Counted from the stretch's first letter, positions 1 through 10,433 are shown. The stretch is 64,000 nt of DNA from Breviolum minutum Mf 1.05b.01 (GCA_000507305.1 DF239900.1:1-64000), one strand, 5' to 3'. Made by a program: numbers and translations. The notes: a model not told the origin generated them from the letters alone.

Positions 1-41
1 CATGATATTGTTGAGATGGAATTGTTTGCCTCCTATTGCAG

Positions 42-67
42 CCTTCGTGGTGGAACTATATATTAGT
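42..67 (+). CDS. Very short candidate exon, possibly an RRM beta-strand
   Basis: Flanked by TTGCAG before and GTAAGG after, a strong canonical pair. Read in one frame it gives FVVELYIS, which resembles an RRM central strand and would precede the RRM end at 745-801 in the same gene. It is only 26 nt, so chance is a serious alternative. Confidence 0.2.
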
Positions 68-186
68 GTAAGGGTAAGACTATGATACTGTAGGTTGAGA
101 TTTTTCGATCTTCCCCAAGGTGCTTTGGTTGAGTGGTACGAGACTCATGGTGAAGCCATTTATTTGTTTTGTAAACTTTCTGTACA

Positions 187-297
187 TATATGGGTGTTTC
201 CGAAAATAGGGATACCCCAAAATGGATGGTTTATAATTGAAAACCCTTATAAAATGGATGATTTGGGGGTACCACTATACTTGGAAACACCCATATA
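187..297. mobile_element. MITE-like element, family G
   Basis: Near-perfect palindrome of about 110 bp. Ends are TATGGGTGTTTCC and its inverse, with inner arms CCCCAAAATGGATGG and ATGGATGATTTGGGG. Five further copies lie at 5734, 39981, 45382, 49396 and 59411. No coding capacity; probably a non-autonomous DNA transposon. Confidence 0.85.
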
Positions 298-744
298 TAC
301 ATACTATATTTGTACATGCTTAGATATCCTATACGTGTCCTCTGTTTCTCATGTGCATCTTTCATATCCAAGGGGTGTATTTGTACTTAATGACCTAGTG
401 GAAAACCTCCACAAGCAGCTATTCCCTTGATCATCCAATTTTTCCATATCATTCAGGTGAATTATAATGACATGGCACCTAGCACGAAGTTTCCTAAGGA
501 AACATCTCATCTTCCAGCCCTCAAGATTCAGTTGCCATCTTATTTTCAGGGAGGGCATCTATGTATATTAATATTTATATAGATACATAGACATATGCAT
601 GCATACCGTAGATTTTTGTTGATTTCTTTGGACAATATTTATTTCAAGTTGGTAGCATGATGCAGTATCTAATTTTTTGCACCCGACCTTTTTCCCATCC
701 ACATGAGTTTTCAGCGTCAGATTCCACCTTACCCACCGGCCCAG

Positions 745-801
745 ACGGTGGTGGCCGGGCTGAATGGTAGCGAATTGAAGGGAAACTCTATTGAGGTGGA
801 C
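745..801 (+). CDS. Exon encoding the end of an RRM domain (RNA-binding protein gene 1)
   Basis: Translates to TVVAGLNGSELKGNSIEVD. This is the second helix and last strand of an RNA-recognition motif: a hydrophobic helix, then the LNG..L.G..I.VD signature. The start is after CCCAG; upstream AGs at 713-714 and 719-720 would keep the same frame and add 8-10 residues. The end is chosen at GAC before GTGTTC, leaving phase 0 to join the exon at 2235. An alternative is that VF(L) is coding, matching VDVW in the paralogue at 7998. The protein would bind RNA; target unknown. The first half of the RRM must lie upstream of or near the left edge of the window. Confidence 0.6.
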
Positions 802-2234
802 GTGTTCCTTGGTTGCAAACATTCAGTTGGGTAGGGTTACACTGTCCCCTTGAAAGATGGGGATGGTGTGCCCAATAAAACCTTAAAATGATTTAAAATG
901 AGTTGTTTTCTTACATGATGATGGCTTAAATGAGCTATATTATATATTAATTATGTTAATCTTGATCAAGTGCCAGGGGCAATTTTTTGGCTTTTAAAGA
1001 GTGATGTGTTTCGACAGGGGACCAAAGGATAATCAAATCAAAACTGTGCGCCCTGATTCGTTCAACTCTTGCTGTGGTGGATTTTCTTGGCTCAAAATAT
1101 GATGACCAAACAACCAAACGCGCAGATGGCTGCGATGGTATTCCAGTCATTTTTGGAGTTCCAAACCTTACCGCAACCACAAAAGGATTGCAATTTTTCG
1201 GGAATTTCGATCTTATTTCCAAAGTTTTCCGTTGTGCGGTGAATATTTTATGTGGCACTTTATATATTTTGCCCAGTTCAGAAGGTGGGAATCCACCAGT
1301 TATAAGTGGAGTTATGGGGCCCCCAAAAAAAACCTTGTGAGGATCGGCCTTGTTTGTGGACCCCAAAAGCAAACACCTCTTGTCTTCCAAAGCCTTATTT
1401 AGGGTTCCAACCACCTTGAAGGTTTTCATAGATCCGGGGCCCACCTCGAAGGGTTGTGAGTCTGACAGGTGGGTTCAAAAGCCCAAGACCGAACGGGTGA
1501 AAGTGGCCAAGGCCTCGGGGGTCTTACGACCTCGGGGAGGGGTAGATGTGGGTACACTCTTAGTTTGGTGATCATGCCACAATTCCACATATTCAATGGG
1601 AATAATTCACCAATAAATTGTGTCACTTGTGGCAATGGATTGAAGATATCCCTTTTTTGGAAGGAGCTTTGGATCAAGTTACGAAAAATTATATAGAATC
1701 CCCCCAAAAATCTCTTAAATCACTTGGTAGTTCATGAAGTGTCCTTTTTATATACGCGGGAAAGAGTATGTTGAGTTGAGTTGATTCCATTCCCGCTGGC
1801 GAGTGACTACCAGTGATAAGTGGAATATAGTGGAGGTATAAGTGGAGTTATTACCCCAGTTACTTTTAGTAAGGGTCCCTTTTGATTCTTCACTTTTTAT
1901 TGCCGGGATAGGCTCACACCAACAAAAACTCTGTACTTTTGGAATAGTTTGGCAAATGGGTGTCTTTCTCAGAGTTTTTGGTGGGGATATCAAGATCTTG
2001 TTGTAAGGTGATGCCAAAATAATATTCCAATCGAAATCCTATAAAACTGGGATGAATTACAACCCGAAAAATTTTCACGAATTGTCGACCCTGACAAGGG
2101 ACCATTTTAAAAGGAAAATCATATAGTTTGGAACCAACCAGCATTTTTTCAGGGGAGATCTTGTAGGTTTTTTTTTGGGGAAGCTACGGTTACGAGTTGA
2201 TACTTTTTAATCTTTTTTGACCTCATTGTTGCAG
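802..2234 (+). other. Putative intron, mostly unexplained sequence
   Basis: Lies between the RRM exon and the next exon. Bases 1807-1860 resemble the GTGATAAGTGGA...TAAGTGGAGTTAT arm of family D elements, partial only. A 489-base stretch at 956-1444 is open on both strands but has no recognisable protein character. Nothing else identified. Confidence 0.4.
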
Positions 2235-2315
2235 GGTCAACTGCACCAGGATGATGCTCCAAAGAAGATGATTAAGGGATCATTGGTGAAGAAGTTGCAG
2301 CCTGACAGCCGGCTG
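2235..2315 (+). CDS. Exon, RNA-binding protein gene 1
   Basis: Bounded by TTGTTGCAG and GTGTGT. The other two frames contain stops; the open one begins GQLHQDDAPKK and ends LQPDSRL. 81 nt, phase 0 at both ends, so it joins GAC at 801 and GCT at 2763 without shift. The charged, Lys-rich linker character suits the region after an RRM. No domain recognised within it. Confidence 0.5.
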
Positions 2316-2762
2316 GTGTGTTGGGATCAATTTTTTGAGGATGGAAAAATGTGTGACTTTTTTTTCACCAAGAATTCCATGTACCCAAAATGGAGGTACT
2401 GAACCTTATAGCCGGCTATTTTTTGAGGGTGGGATGGCCTGTACAGCTTATGTAGGTGAGGATTCCTGCCTTTAGGTACTCTACCTGAAATGTTTGGTGA
2501 TTTTTGAGTGGCAAAAAAAGTCCAATGAGGCCATCAGAACTTGTTTCTTTGAGGTTTAAGATCTTGATGTTGACTTTTTTCCTATCCATTGGCCGATTGG
2601 TGTTTCCAATTTTAGGCCAAAATACAACATTTGCAGCTTCGCAGGTTATCATTCAGACTAAGATGTATGACTCGCATGCATAGTCATTTACTTATAGCTA
2701 GCCGCCCAATGGTCAGAGTATATGGGCCAGTATGTGTCATTATTAAGCGATCTATTTCACAG

Positions 2763-2801
2763 GCTGATTTCATTGAGATGTTCACCATCGGGCGGATGTT
2801 C
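2763..2801 (+). CDS. Short exon, RNA-binding protein gene 1
   Basis: 39 nt between TTTCACAG and GTTTGA, reading ADFIEMFTIGRMF in phase 0 at both ends. The phase fits the exons at 2235 and 3193. Shortness and lack of a domain make this an inference from phase agreement and splice sites. Confidence 0.4.
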
Positions 2802-3192
2802 GTTTGATTTGCGTACTTTATGTCCGACCACTACCACCCTCCCCTTCTTCCTAACCTTCCATGATAAGCAAGCCATTAGACAAGGGTCATCAATCTCTAT
2901 TTTCTTTTAGTAAGGGCCTGATTAAGCCCAATACACCCTGGAAAATTAACATATTGAACACAATGAATCATGAAGGTTTGGTTCAGATGATTTTCCAGAT
3001 TGCCAAATGTGCGATGTTTACCGAAAAAAAAATCTCTCACCTACTTATATTCAAAAATCTGGCCAATTTATCATAAATCCTTAACCTGAATGTTTCGGCA
3101 AAACCTATGAAAATCCATGAAAATCGATTTGGGTCCCAGGATTCCCTTACTGTTCACTACTTTTTTGGATTCCAGCCGTTCACTTGTCAGAG

Positions 3193-3315
3193 GTGAAGGT
3201 TAAGGGGGCCTCACCTGTGATCCCGAGGCCAGGAAAGACACAGGTGTCCAAGCAGGCGCCTAAGGCTAAGGCCAAGGCAAAAGCCAAGGCGCAAAATGAT
3301 AAGATGAAGGACTGA
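3193..3315 (+). CDS. Terminal exon, Lys/Ala-rich tail, RNA-binding protein gene 1
   Basis: Follows TTGTCAGAG; reads VKVKGASPVIPRPGK, then a strongly basic APKAKAKAKAKAQ tract, and stops at TGA 3313-3315. Codons are G/C-rich at third positions, unlike the flanks. Basic low-complexity tails are common in RNA-binding proteins and can add non-specific nucleic-acid affinity or nuclear targeting. Gene 1 ends here; no polyadenylation signal is called, as dinoflagellates lack a standard one. Confidence 0.6.
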   Translation: MKVKGASPVIPRPGKTQVSKQAPKAKAKAKAKAQNDKMKD

Positions 3316-3678
3316 CATTTTGGAGGGGAATGGTTGAATGTTGGGTTGTCGGAGAGGATGAGTTGGATGAGTTTTGGTGTTTTTGTTTGATGGAACATGG
3401 GAATCAATCATATTATATCTATCTACAGTGTGTACTGTACCATGTGTGTTTTCCCACCGTTTTTTTTGGGGAAGTCTTGAAGGTGGGGGGGGAAGTTTTG
3501 GAGTTAGTGATTCACGTTTATGTTTGATGTAGATATCAACAGCTTCTGATATCAAGTTTTCTTTGAAGAGACAACTACTATGAGACAGTGCACTTTTAGG
3601 CCATTGCTGATTTTCACACGATGCACAATGCAACCACATTCGACCGCACTTCCGAAGAACATGTGAACAACAACATGC

Positions 3679-3769
3679 ACCCTCCCTGAAACTAACATAG
3701 CACCTGAAAATGGATGATTTCCTTTTGGGATGACTTTCTGGCAGGTGCTATGTTAGTTTCAGGGAGGGT
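3679..3769. mobile_element. MITE-like element, family B
   Basis: Family B ends are CTCCCTGAAACTAACA and its inverse; inside them lie ACCTGAAAATGGATGG-type arms and often a CCTTTTGGGA core. Most copies begin TAC and end GTA, extending the palindrome. This copy is intact, with a shortened core. Confidence 0.85.
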
Positions 3770-4236
3770 AGTGAAGAAGGACTCGGATCACAATCCTTTT
3801 GTAAAAAGAAATGGTATGTTTGGCAGAAATCTGGATGTGCAGTACCTTCCAAGCTTTACAGTAGCCAGAATTTTCTTCCAAGATCTTGCAATAATTTTCA
3901 GATGTTCACTGTAAATTAAGTAACTGCAGTAACATTTCAAGTCAGTATGTATGCTTATTTATATACATCATTACTATCAAATATGCGTTTGTGCATCTTC
4001 CACTTGGCCACAAAAACACTTACCTCCTCACCGGCCAGGAAAAATTGGCTGCCGTGCCAGCATCGCTGAAAGTTTGGATTGGTGGTTTGACTGAAGAAAC
4101 CACCTGGACCCTTAGCTTCAACTTTGGTTCATTGCCGTGTTGGTGAAGTGGTTGTTGGTGTAGAGTTTCTGAAGGGTTATGGTCATATACATGCACATAT
4201 ACAGTATATGTACAGTATATATTCATATATTTCATA

Positions 4237-4363
4237 TACTCTCCAGTAAACCAACAATGAAATGGAAAATCACCATCTTTAATAGGAGATAGATCTTCAA
4301 AAGGTCCATTTTCCATTGCTACTGTTGAGAGTATGTTACAGTATGTTAGTTTACCGGAGTGTA
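4237..4363. mobile_element. MITE-like element, subfamily B2, with internal duplication
   Basis: B2 shares the B termini but has CAATGGAAAA/TTTTCCATTG inner arms and a GAAGATGT core. In this copy the right arm carries about 25 extra bases (TACTGTTGAGAG.. to TGTTAGT) between TTTCCATTGC and the terminal TTAGTTTACCGGAGTGTA. Confidence 0.7.
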
Positions 4364-4839
4364 GTATTATATTCAGCCCTTGTTGAGTGAGGATGTTTTT
4401 GAAGGCCTTTAAGAAAAAACAAGTAAGAACAGCCTGTTTCGCGAGTAGCAAACACGCTTACAAGTGAATTGGAAAGTAATACAGTGATAACTTTAAAGGA
4501 GGGTTTCCAAAAGCAATCTGTGTGAATTAGGCACCTGCTACTCAAAAATTTTCGTCATTTCCGGGAATCTCCAACAGCCGATGTTTGCACCCAGTCGGTT
4601 ACTATATATAGCTAGCTTTGAAGCAATGGTGAGTTACGAAATCGCTGCGATTTTGTTTGTGTCTCCAACAATTTTGCATCCCTTAAAAATACCCCGGGGA
4701 AAAGTGGTGTTTCCAAAAAACCCTTCTAGTTAGTTCACCAGGTAATTCATCCTTGGAGAAAAAAACACATCCCAGATCTTGGAAAATTTGATGTCCTTGA
4801 CTTGGATAGTGCAATTATAGACACTTCACACGTCTTTCT

Positions 4840-4944
4840 ACACCCCGGAAAACTAACATGGTTCACCTGAAAATGAACCCCCTGGAAGAGGAGATTCCTA
4901 TTAGAAACCATCATTTTCAGGTGAACCATGTTAGTTTTCGGGGG
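4840..4944. mobile_element. MITE-like element, family B
   Basis: Long arms: ACTAACATGGTTCACCTGAA on the left is matched by its inverse at 4918-4937. Core differs from other copies (CCTGGAAGAGGAGATTCC). Confidence 0.8.
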
Positions 4945-5138
4945 ACTGGGTGAGAGTTTTTCCGTTTCCTTGCGAATTTTGAAGCCGACCGGATTCCAAA
5001 CTTTTCTTTTTTGCAAGACTTTCTATCACAAAAAAACACGTGGAAAAACACATGTCATTCATGGATGTCACCTTGATACATGGCATTTTTTGGTATTTGT
5101 TTCTGAAAATTGCTGTACGTATATTAATAAAGATATAA

Positions 5139-5591
5139 CCCATACCATTCATGTATGCTAGGCTATATGTACCTACATTTGGCAGAAATTTATGGTAAAT
5201 GTAGGTAAATATAGGCGCGCGACCTAGTTACCACCCCCACACATTGTCGTCCACGCCATAATCCATTGTAAAAACCAATGCGAACTAAGCATCCAAGATT
5301 GCCGAGGAATCAAAAAAAATATGGATTTTTTAAATACGTGTGTTGAGTCGCCAATAGCAGGGAAGCAGCACCTAATGGCAGCGGGATGACATTTTTTGAG
5401 CTGCCACCCAAAATCATTCAATCATTCTTCCAACAGGAACATTATCACAGGTTCGGGCATGTGTAAAGTATGTACGGAAGCAGTCCATTGCGTATAGCAC
5501 TCTTAACACGAACGTTATCACAGGTTTGGNTGGGGTAAGGGGGTGGTAACTGGGTCGCCTACCTAAATATACTATACATGGATCCTATGGG
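5139..5591. mobile_element. MITE-like element, family F, interrupted by a hAT-like element
   Basis: Family F is a palindrome with outer CCCATAGGATCCATG and inner GGTATATTTACCTACATT arms. Left part is 5139-5213, right part 5564-5591 (TAAATATACTATACATGGATCC). The gap is the insertion at 5214-5563. Confidence 0.75.
5214..5563. mobile_element. hAT-like non-autonomous element, copy 1
   Basis: Starts GGCGCGCGACCTAGTTACC and ends with the inverse of GGTAGGCGACCCAGTTACC; both ends continue into ACCCCC. It is flanked by a perfect 8-bp direct repeat TAAATATA (5206-5213 and 5564-5571). Eight-base target duplications are typical of hAT elements (also P-type), so the superfamily is inferred. It contains about 1.5 units of the roughly 63-bp repeat that is expanded in copy 2 (18695). 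An N at 5530 falls in that repeat, suggesting assembly collapse. Confidence 0.8.
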
Positions 5592-5733
5592 TAATGTTGA
5601 TCACGTCTTTTTAATGGGAATCCGGTTGTTTCTCTAAGGAAGCAACTCGACACACACATGGCCACTGTGACGAAGCCAAAGTTGTCTCACGTTTACAAGA
5701 GCACAGGCAGGGTTGGATGGAATGGGATGGATT

Positions 5734-5850
5734 CATAGGGGGGTTTCCCCACAAATGGTGGTACCCCAAAATGGATGGTGAAAATAATGGAAATCCCTAT
5801 TAAAATGGATGATTTGGGGGGAAACCCATTATTTTCGGAAACATCCATAT
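5734..5850. mobile_element. MITE-like element, family G
   Basis: Inner arms CCCCAAAATGGATGG and ATGGATGATTTGGGG are clear; the left end has diverged (GGGGTTTCCCCACAAATG) while the right keeps TTTTCGGAAACATCCATAT. Confidence 0.75.
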
Positions 5851-6127
5851 ACACGTAACACATCATAACGATTGGTATACTTAGAACCCAAATGACCCTT
5901 GTTTTGATTGAAACAGGCCCTTGTTTTTGGAGGGTTCAACCACCAAAACAGAGGACAAACAACAGGTACCGGGTACGGTATACATATATATATATATATC
6001 CTGGATTCTGGTTATTATAGTACTGTATTTGTAGGTTCGAAATTATCATTCCAATTCCTCTTATATTTTTTTCGATGGAAAAACCCACCACGGAGTTTCC
6101 ACCGGAAACATCATCAAGTCGGCACAG

Positions 6128-6175
6128 GTGTTTGCGCGCCTTGGCAATGAAGTTTTCGGAGAGCTTGGATCAGGG
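6128..6175 (+). CDS. Candidate exon, possibly upstream part of RRM gene 2
   Basis: Between GGCACAG and GTGTTG, phase 0 at both ends, reading VFARLGNEVFGELGSG with GC-rich codons. The same frame stays open upstream through 6080. It could belong to the gene whose RRM end is at 7010, but nothing ties it there beyond strand and position. Confidence 0.3.
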
Positions 6176-6211
6176 GTGTTGTTGTTGTTGTTGTTGTGGT
6201 TGTTGCTGTGG
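6176..6211. repeat. (GTT)n microsatellite
   Basis: About eight GTT units followed by GTGGTTGTTGCTGTGG. ORFs through it encode poly-Cys, poly-Val or poly-Gln by chance. Confidence 0.8.
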
Positions 6212-7009
6212 TCGTCCCAAATTTAAACTGAAAGTCATCCGCCTGTCACTGCCGCGATGACTTACTAAAGAGTCCTTACTAACTAAAAGGAAATTATTTT
6301 CTGGCGCTGGCTGTATGAGATGGGAATTTGAATTTTTAACGAGTGCTATTTTCCTTTGACCCGGCACGCTTTCATGGAGTGTACTGATATATATATATAT
6401 GTATTTATATATAAACCATCAAAACTGTTACACTTCACGTGATGTTTTTGTGGTCATAAAGCAAACTTATAGTAAACTGAGATCCACCTCTTCCTGTTTT
6501 TTCAAAGTCGATTTGGCTCCAAAAATTGGGTGAAAAAATGAAGGTCAACTAAGATGGATAACATGGCAATGGGTTGGCATTTACGAATTGAGGCATTCTA
6601 TACTGTAGACATTCCAATTCTGTGAGAGTTTCGGTGGTGTTTTGGATGTCCAATCACATCCCCATGACAATGATATGGAAAATGTCCAGAAACCTTATCT
6701 AGGTTCACTATTCTCAGCTTGTGGATCCAGATATTTAGTTTTATGGGCCTTTGAAAGCCCTAAGCCCTCCGGCTTGGAGCAGGTTTTTTATTGCTGGGCA
6801 CGATGGGAATCCCCAAATCGAAGGAGTGGAGAAAACATCAATGGCATCAAATGTTTTGTTTTAGGACTGATGCATTTTTTAAATGTTGCTTTGAAACATC
6901 ATCCTTTTTTAAATCCCCTGTTTCTTGATATATCTTCCTTTTCTTGTCAGATTTTAGCATGAAATCTGGGGGTTTGCCAAAAGTATTCCCAATGATTATT
7001 GCTACTGAG

Positions 7010-7087
7010 GTCTTCGAATCAGAAGACGACGTAGCCAATGCAATCGCCATGTTGGATGGCACCGAATTGAATGGTAACACGTTGCTG
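7010..7087 (+). CDS. Exon encoding the RRM second helix and last strand (RNA-binding protein gene 2)
   Basis: Reads VFESEDD, then VANAIAMLDGTELNGNTLL. This aligns residue for residue with the RRM end at 745-801 (LDGTELNGNTLLV against LNGSELKGNSIEV), preceded by the FESEDDV linker usual between strand 3 and helix 2. Start placed after CTGAG. CTG at 7085-7087 is followed by GTCTTG; the RRM would continue with V-D-V-W, supplied by the exon at 7998. The joint works only if one G is counted at either edge, so the exact splice is unclear. Confidence 0.65.
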
Positions 7088-7140
7088 GTCTTGAATTTCA
7101 TAGGACCATAGGAATCCAATCCTCCCTTTAAGCTACCCAA

Positions 7141-7236
7141 CCCATAGGATCCATGTATGGTATATTTACCTACATTTACGATAAAGATCAACTGAATGCA
7201 GGTAAATATACGTACCAATCCCATGGATCCTATTGG
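7141..7236. mobile_element. MITE-like element, family F
   Basis: Complete copy in the intron of RRM gene 2, CCCATAGGATCCATG to CCCATGGATCCTATTGG, with GGTATATTTACCTACATT and its inverse inside. Confidence 0.85.
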
Positions 7237-7400
7237 CAAAAACCAGACATTACCGGCGTATCAAACGGGGCAACTTGCCGTTGCCCGCGATTCAACGGTT
7301 CATGGCCCGTCCTGTCCGGTGGCTTCGTACAGGGTTATCATATGGTGATTTTTGTTTTCCGAGGGGGGGGGGGGTTCCAATACAACAACGTTTAATTATA

Positions 7401-7489
7401 GGTGGTGGTTTCAAAAAAAGAAAACTATGGCGAAATGATCCAAATTGACTAATATTTTATTTTTCAAATGGAGTGAAACCACCAACTAG
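7401..7489. mobile_element. MITE-like element, family A
   Basis: Family A ends are CTAGTTGGTGGTTTCAA (often CTAGGTGGTGG on the left) and its inverse ending ACCAACTAG. The interior usually reads CACCCCTA..TGGGGAAGAT then TTTGACTAATATTTTTC. This copy lacks the CACCCC segment and lies in the 7088-7997 intron. Confidence 0.8.
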
Positions 7490-7997
7490 TTAAACTTAAG
7501 TTACAAATGTCATCACATTTCACATCTAAGAGTCATTCACACTAGAACTTCCTCATGGTTTCAAAGGTTTTTCAGTGTTGGTAGAAATCATTTGTGAACA
7601 CAATATATGTCAATTTCTCCAGAACATATGGACGAACAAAGGTTAATAGAACTTGCCATGCTGCAACTTCAGTGTCTCGACCATGAGTATAATATAGCAT
7701 ACTGGACAACAGATGAAGGTGATTGATTTCTCTCACACAAAATTGAGTCAATACCGGTCTTTTCAATGACTTTTAACGGTGATTCTTGATTTCACTTTCA
7801 GTCGCATGGTCCAAGCAGTCCAGTTTGAGGATTTTCGGGCTGGAAATGCCCCAAACCAAGTCCAGTTTCAGATTTAGATATGTGTCACTTTCAAAGAAAA
7901 TGCCCCCCCATGAATGAGCGTTAAGAATTTGTTTTTTTCCTACTTCCCTTTTTGTTTTTTTTGTTAAAGATTTCATTCGTGTCACCGAGGTTGCAAG

Positions 7998-8068
7998 TGG
8001 ATGTCTGGACTCTGCCTGAAAAGAAGGAAAAGAAGGGGCAGGCGGCTGGGGGAAGTTGTTGTGGCCAG
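7998..8068 (+). CDS. Exon encoding RRM last strand and Lys-rich tail (RNA-binding protein gene 2)
   Basis: Follows TTGCAAG and ends at GTTTGT. With one base from the previous exon it reads V, then DVWTLPEKKEKKGQ and a Gly/Ser/Cys segment ending CCGQ. VDVW completes the strand left open at 7087. The basic stretch parallels the Lys-rich region of gene 1. No stop is reached, so the gene continues, but I could not find the next exon with confidence. Confidence 0.6.
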
Positions 8069-8121
8069 GTTTGTTGGGTGGTATGAGAAGCTAATTCAAA
8101 GACAATTCCACAAAAAACAGT

Positions 8122-8220
8122 CTAGGTGGTGGTTTCGAATATGTTTTATTCTCACCCCTACTTGGGGACATGATCCAATTTGACTAATATGTTTCAAAGG
8201 ATTGAAACCAGCAAATTTAG
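8122..8220. mobile_element. MITE-like element, family A
   Basis: Complete, CTAGGTGGTGGTTTCGAA to TTGAAACCAGCAAATTTAG, with CACCCCTACTTGGGGA inside. Lies 53 bases after the RRM exon. Confidence 0.85.
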
Positions 8221-9173
8221 TCTTGCGGTGTATTTTGGGGCCTGTGAAACAGATTGGTTTAAGATGGTTTAAGGAGATGTCTTGGTTTTCTTAATGAATA
8301 GACAAAATACTAGTTAGAATTTAAATTTAGTGGTTAGGGGATGCAAAGATTTGTTTAGAGAGACATCAAGAAAAACATGGGAATACAAAAGGTGAATTCA
8401 TGTGAATGTGTAACATATTGCCATGGGAATGCATCAAAAATGCTTCCACGCAGCGGGGATGATGGCTTGAGATAACCCAATGAGGCACCCCTTCGCAAGT
8501 CGTGGAACAAAGACGTCACCACCTACCCACATGTGAAGATAGGTGCCAGCCGCCCAACATGAAGCAACAAAGAACACCATGTTACATGAAAAGATTAAAA
8601 CCTTTCGAGACTTGGAATCTTTCATGACGAAAAACCTTGGCAATGTTTTTCGAAGACCAGGTGAAAGTGAAGGAGCAAGTTGCCACTTGGATGGTTTGAT
8701 CACCTTAAATGGAGCTGATCAGTGCCAGTGCAACAGTGGTAGCAACGGTGATAAAGTTGGCGTATGATTGTTTTTTGTTCGTGCGATGTCATATTTCCAA
8801 TGTCATTCCAAGATTCCAAGAGGATTGATATGCAGGATGCACAAAATAAAGATCTGAACTACTTGTAAGTTTAGTTGGGCAATTTTTGCAAACCAAACAT
8901 TGGCTTAGTGGCTATTTATGTAGGTTCCTATGTAGAGTAGATTCCTATGTAGAGAACGGATTGACAAAAAGATAAGCCAGCATGTTTGACCAGAGTTTTC
9001 ACTCTCGCTCAGCAATCATTCAAAGGTTGCAATTTATTTCCCTGAAACTAACAGCAATCGCCCCCTGAACTTCAATGTTGTTGGGGGTTCGATGGCCTAT
9101 GTCCACGGGCTTCAGCTGTGTCCCCAACCTCAGAGAGTGTATTGACCAGGTGTTTTTTTTCTCAACTGTATGG
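8221..9173. other. No recognisable gene
   Basis: A 74-codon + strand frame at 8543-8767 and a minus frame over 8434-8703 overlap without domain or splice support. No palindromic element seen. Confidence 0.4.
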
Positions 9174-9243
9174 CATGTCGACAGGGTTTCGGTAGGGTTA
9201 CCCAACCATTTTTCCATATGAAAAGTTATCAACATGCGCAGCT
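9174..9243. mobile_element. Palindromic element, family I, partial
   Basis: Carries TGTCGACAGGG and GTTATCAACATGCGCAGCT, the two ends of the element seen complete at 10336. TAGGGTTACCCAACCATTT matches its interior. Confidence 0.6.
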
Positions 9244-9775
9244 GGGTGAAGGTACCCTGATGTCCTAAGCGGACTGTCCATAGTGGTGTTTGGGTAAGGT
9301 GCCAATGAGGTCCCAACTTCTTCCCAACTGAAGATTCATCATAAGGTGAAACATCATATGATATTAGCTGCACATGTCGACCATTGGAACCCACAGAAGC
9401 GAATATATACTTCAATCATTTGCATCATGAATCAGTTGCGTCTTGTGCATCCAGTTGGCTGAAGGAAGATGGAGATTTGCCCACAAAAAGGGAACAGATG
9501 TCAAGAAGACAACTTAAAATCTTTTCGGAAATCATCAACAAGAATCGGAGAAATTAAATGTCTATAGATAGTCACAAGACATCCCATTTCTATGGAATTC
9601 TAATTTCCATACCCATATATTTGGCAAGCAAACAGACAAAACTATTACACGGCCAGTTCTGCAGCAAAACTCCGCGTTGGATTTGAACTTAGGAGGATTG
9701 AGCCCACTCCAAGGCCCTGTTTGACAGGCGTGGTTGGGGGGGCTGGGTGCCAGGAAACCTGCGTTAAGTTGGTAA

Positions 9776-9880
9776 TACTCTTCCTGAAACGAACAAAAGC
9801 ACCTGAAAATGAATGATTGAGAGATGATCTTTTTAAAGGATGGCTTATTTCAGGGGCGAACTGTTACTTTCAGGGGGTTA
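9776..9880. mobile_element. MITE-like element, family B
   Basis: TACTCTTCCTGAAACGAACA to ACTGTTACTTTCAGGGGG; inner arms CACCTGAAAATGAATGATT and CTTATTTCAGGGGCG. Confidence 0.75.
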
Positions 9881-10335
9881 TTATGTATATTGCATATATA
9901 TCTATATTGATTTTTTTTCATATACTATATACCCCAAAATTTAGGTTGCGTTGGCTTCATTCAAACACATCGTTTTCGGCCGTGGTTTTTGTTGGTCCGA
10001 CGTCGAAGGCATCACTTATGTTACTTGTTAAACTGCAGCTGGAGAATCCATTGGTTTTAATCTAATACATGTAGATTACTATGTAGCAAGACTTGAGTTT
10101 CTCACAGCTTTCCAACAAAAACCTTGCTTTTTGTTGAGAAATTTGCATTTCACATTTCACATTGATGTTTTTTGATCTTTTTGGTTTGTCCGAAACCAAC
10201 CGTGGCTTTTTTAACACCTGAACATGAGGGGGTTGAAGCCTTTAAAACACAAAACGTCACCTTTTGGACAAAAAAGCAGCCTGGAAAACTAATGGCGGGA
10301 AGCCTTAAAAAATGATGGGCTGTTGAAGATTAATT

Positions 10336-10433
10336 AGCTGCACATGTCGACAGGGTTATAGGGGTACGACCTTTTTTAAGTTAAATGGTTGGGTAAGCCT
10401 ATGACCCTGTCAACATGTGCAGTTGAAGATGAG
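10336..10433. mobile_element. Palindromic element, family I
   Basis: Ends AGCTGCACATGTCGACAGGG and its near-exact inverse at 10413-10433; core contains TTAAGTTAAATGGTTGGG. Second copy at 9174; a lone end at 9366-9385. Confidence 0.75.

Noticed and set aside
956..1444. 162-codon open frame on the minus strand
   Set aside because: Opposite strand is open over much of the same span, no domain or start context, and it lies in the putative intron of RRM gene 1. Chance openness is more likely.
9020..9415. 131-codon minus-strand ORF
   Set aside because: Overlaps the family I palindrome fragment and has no domain; considered spurious.
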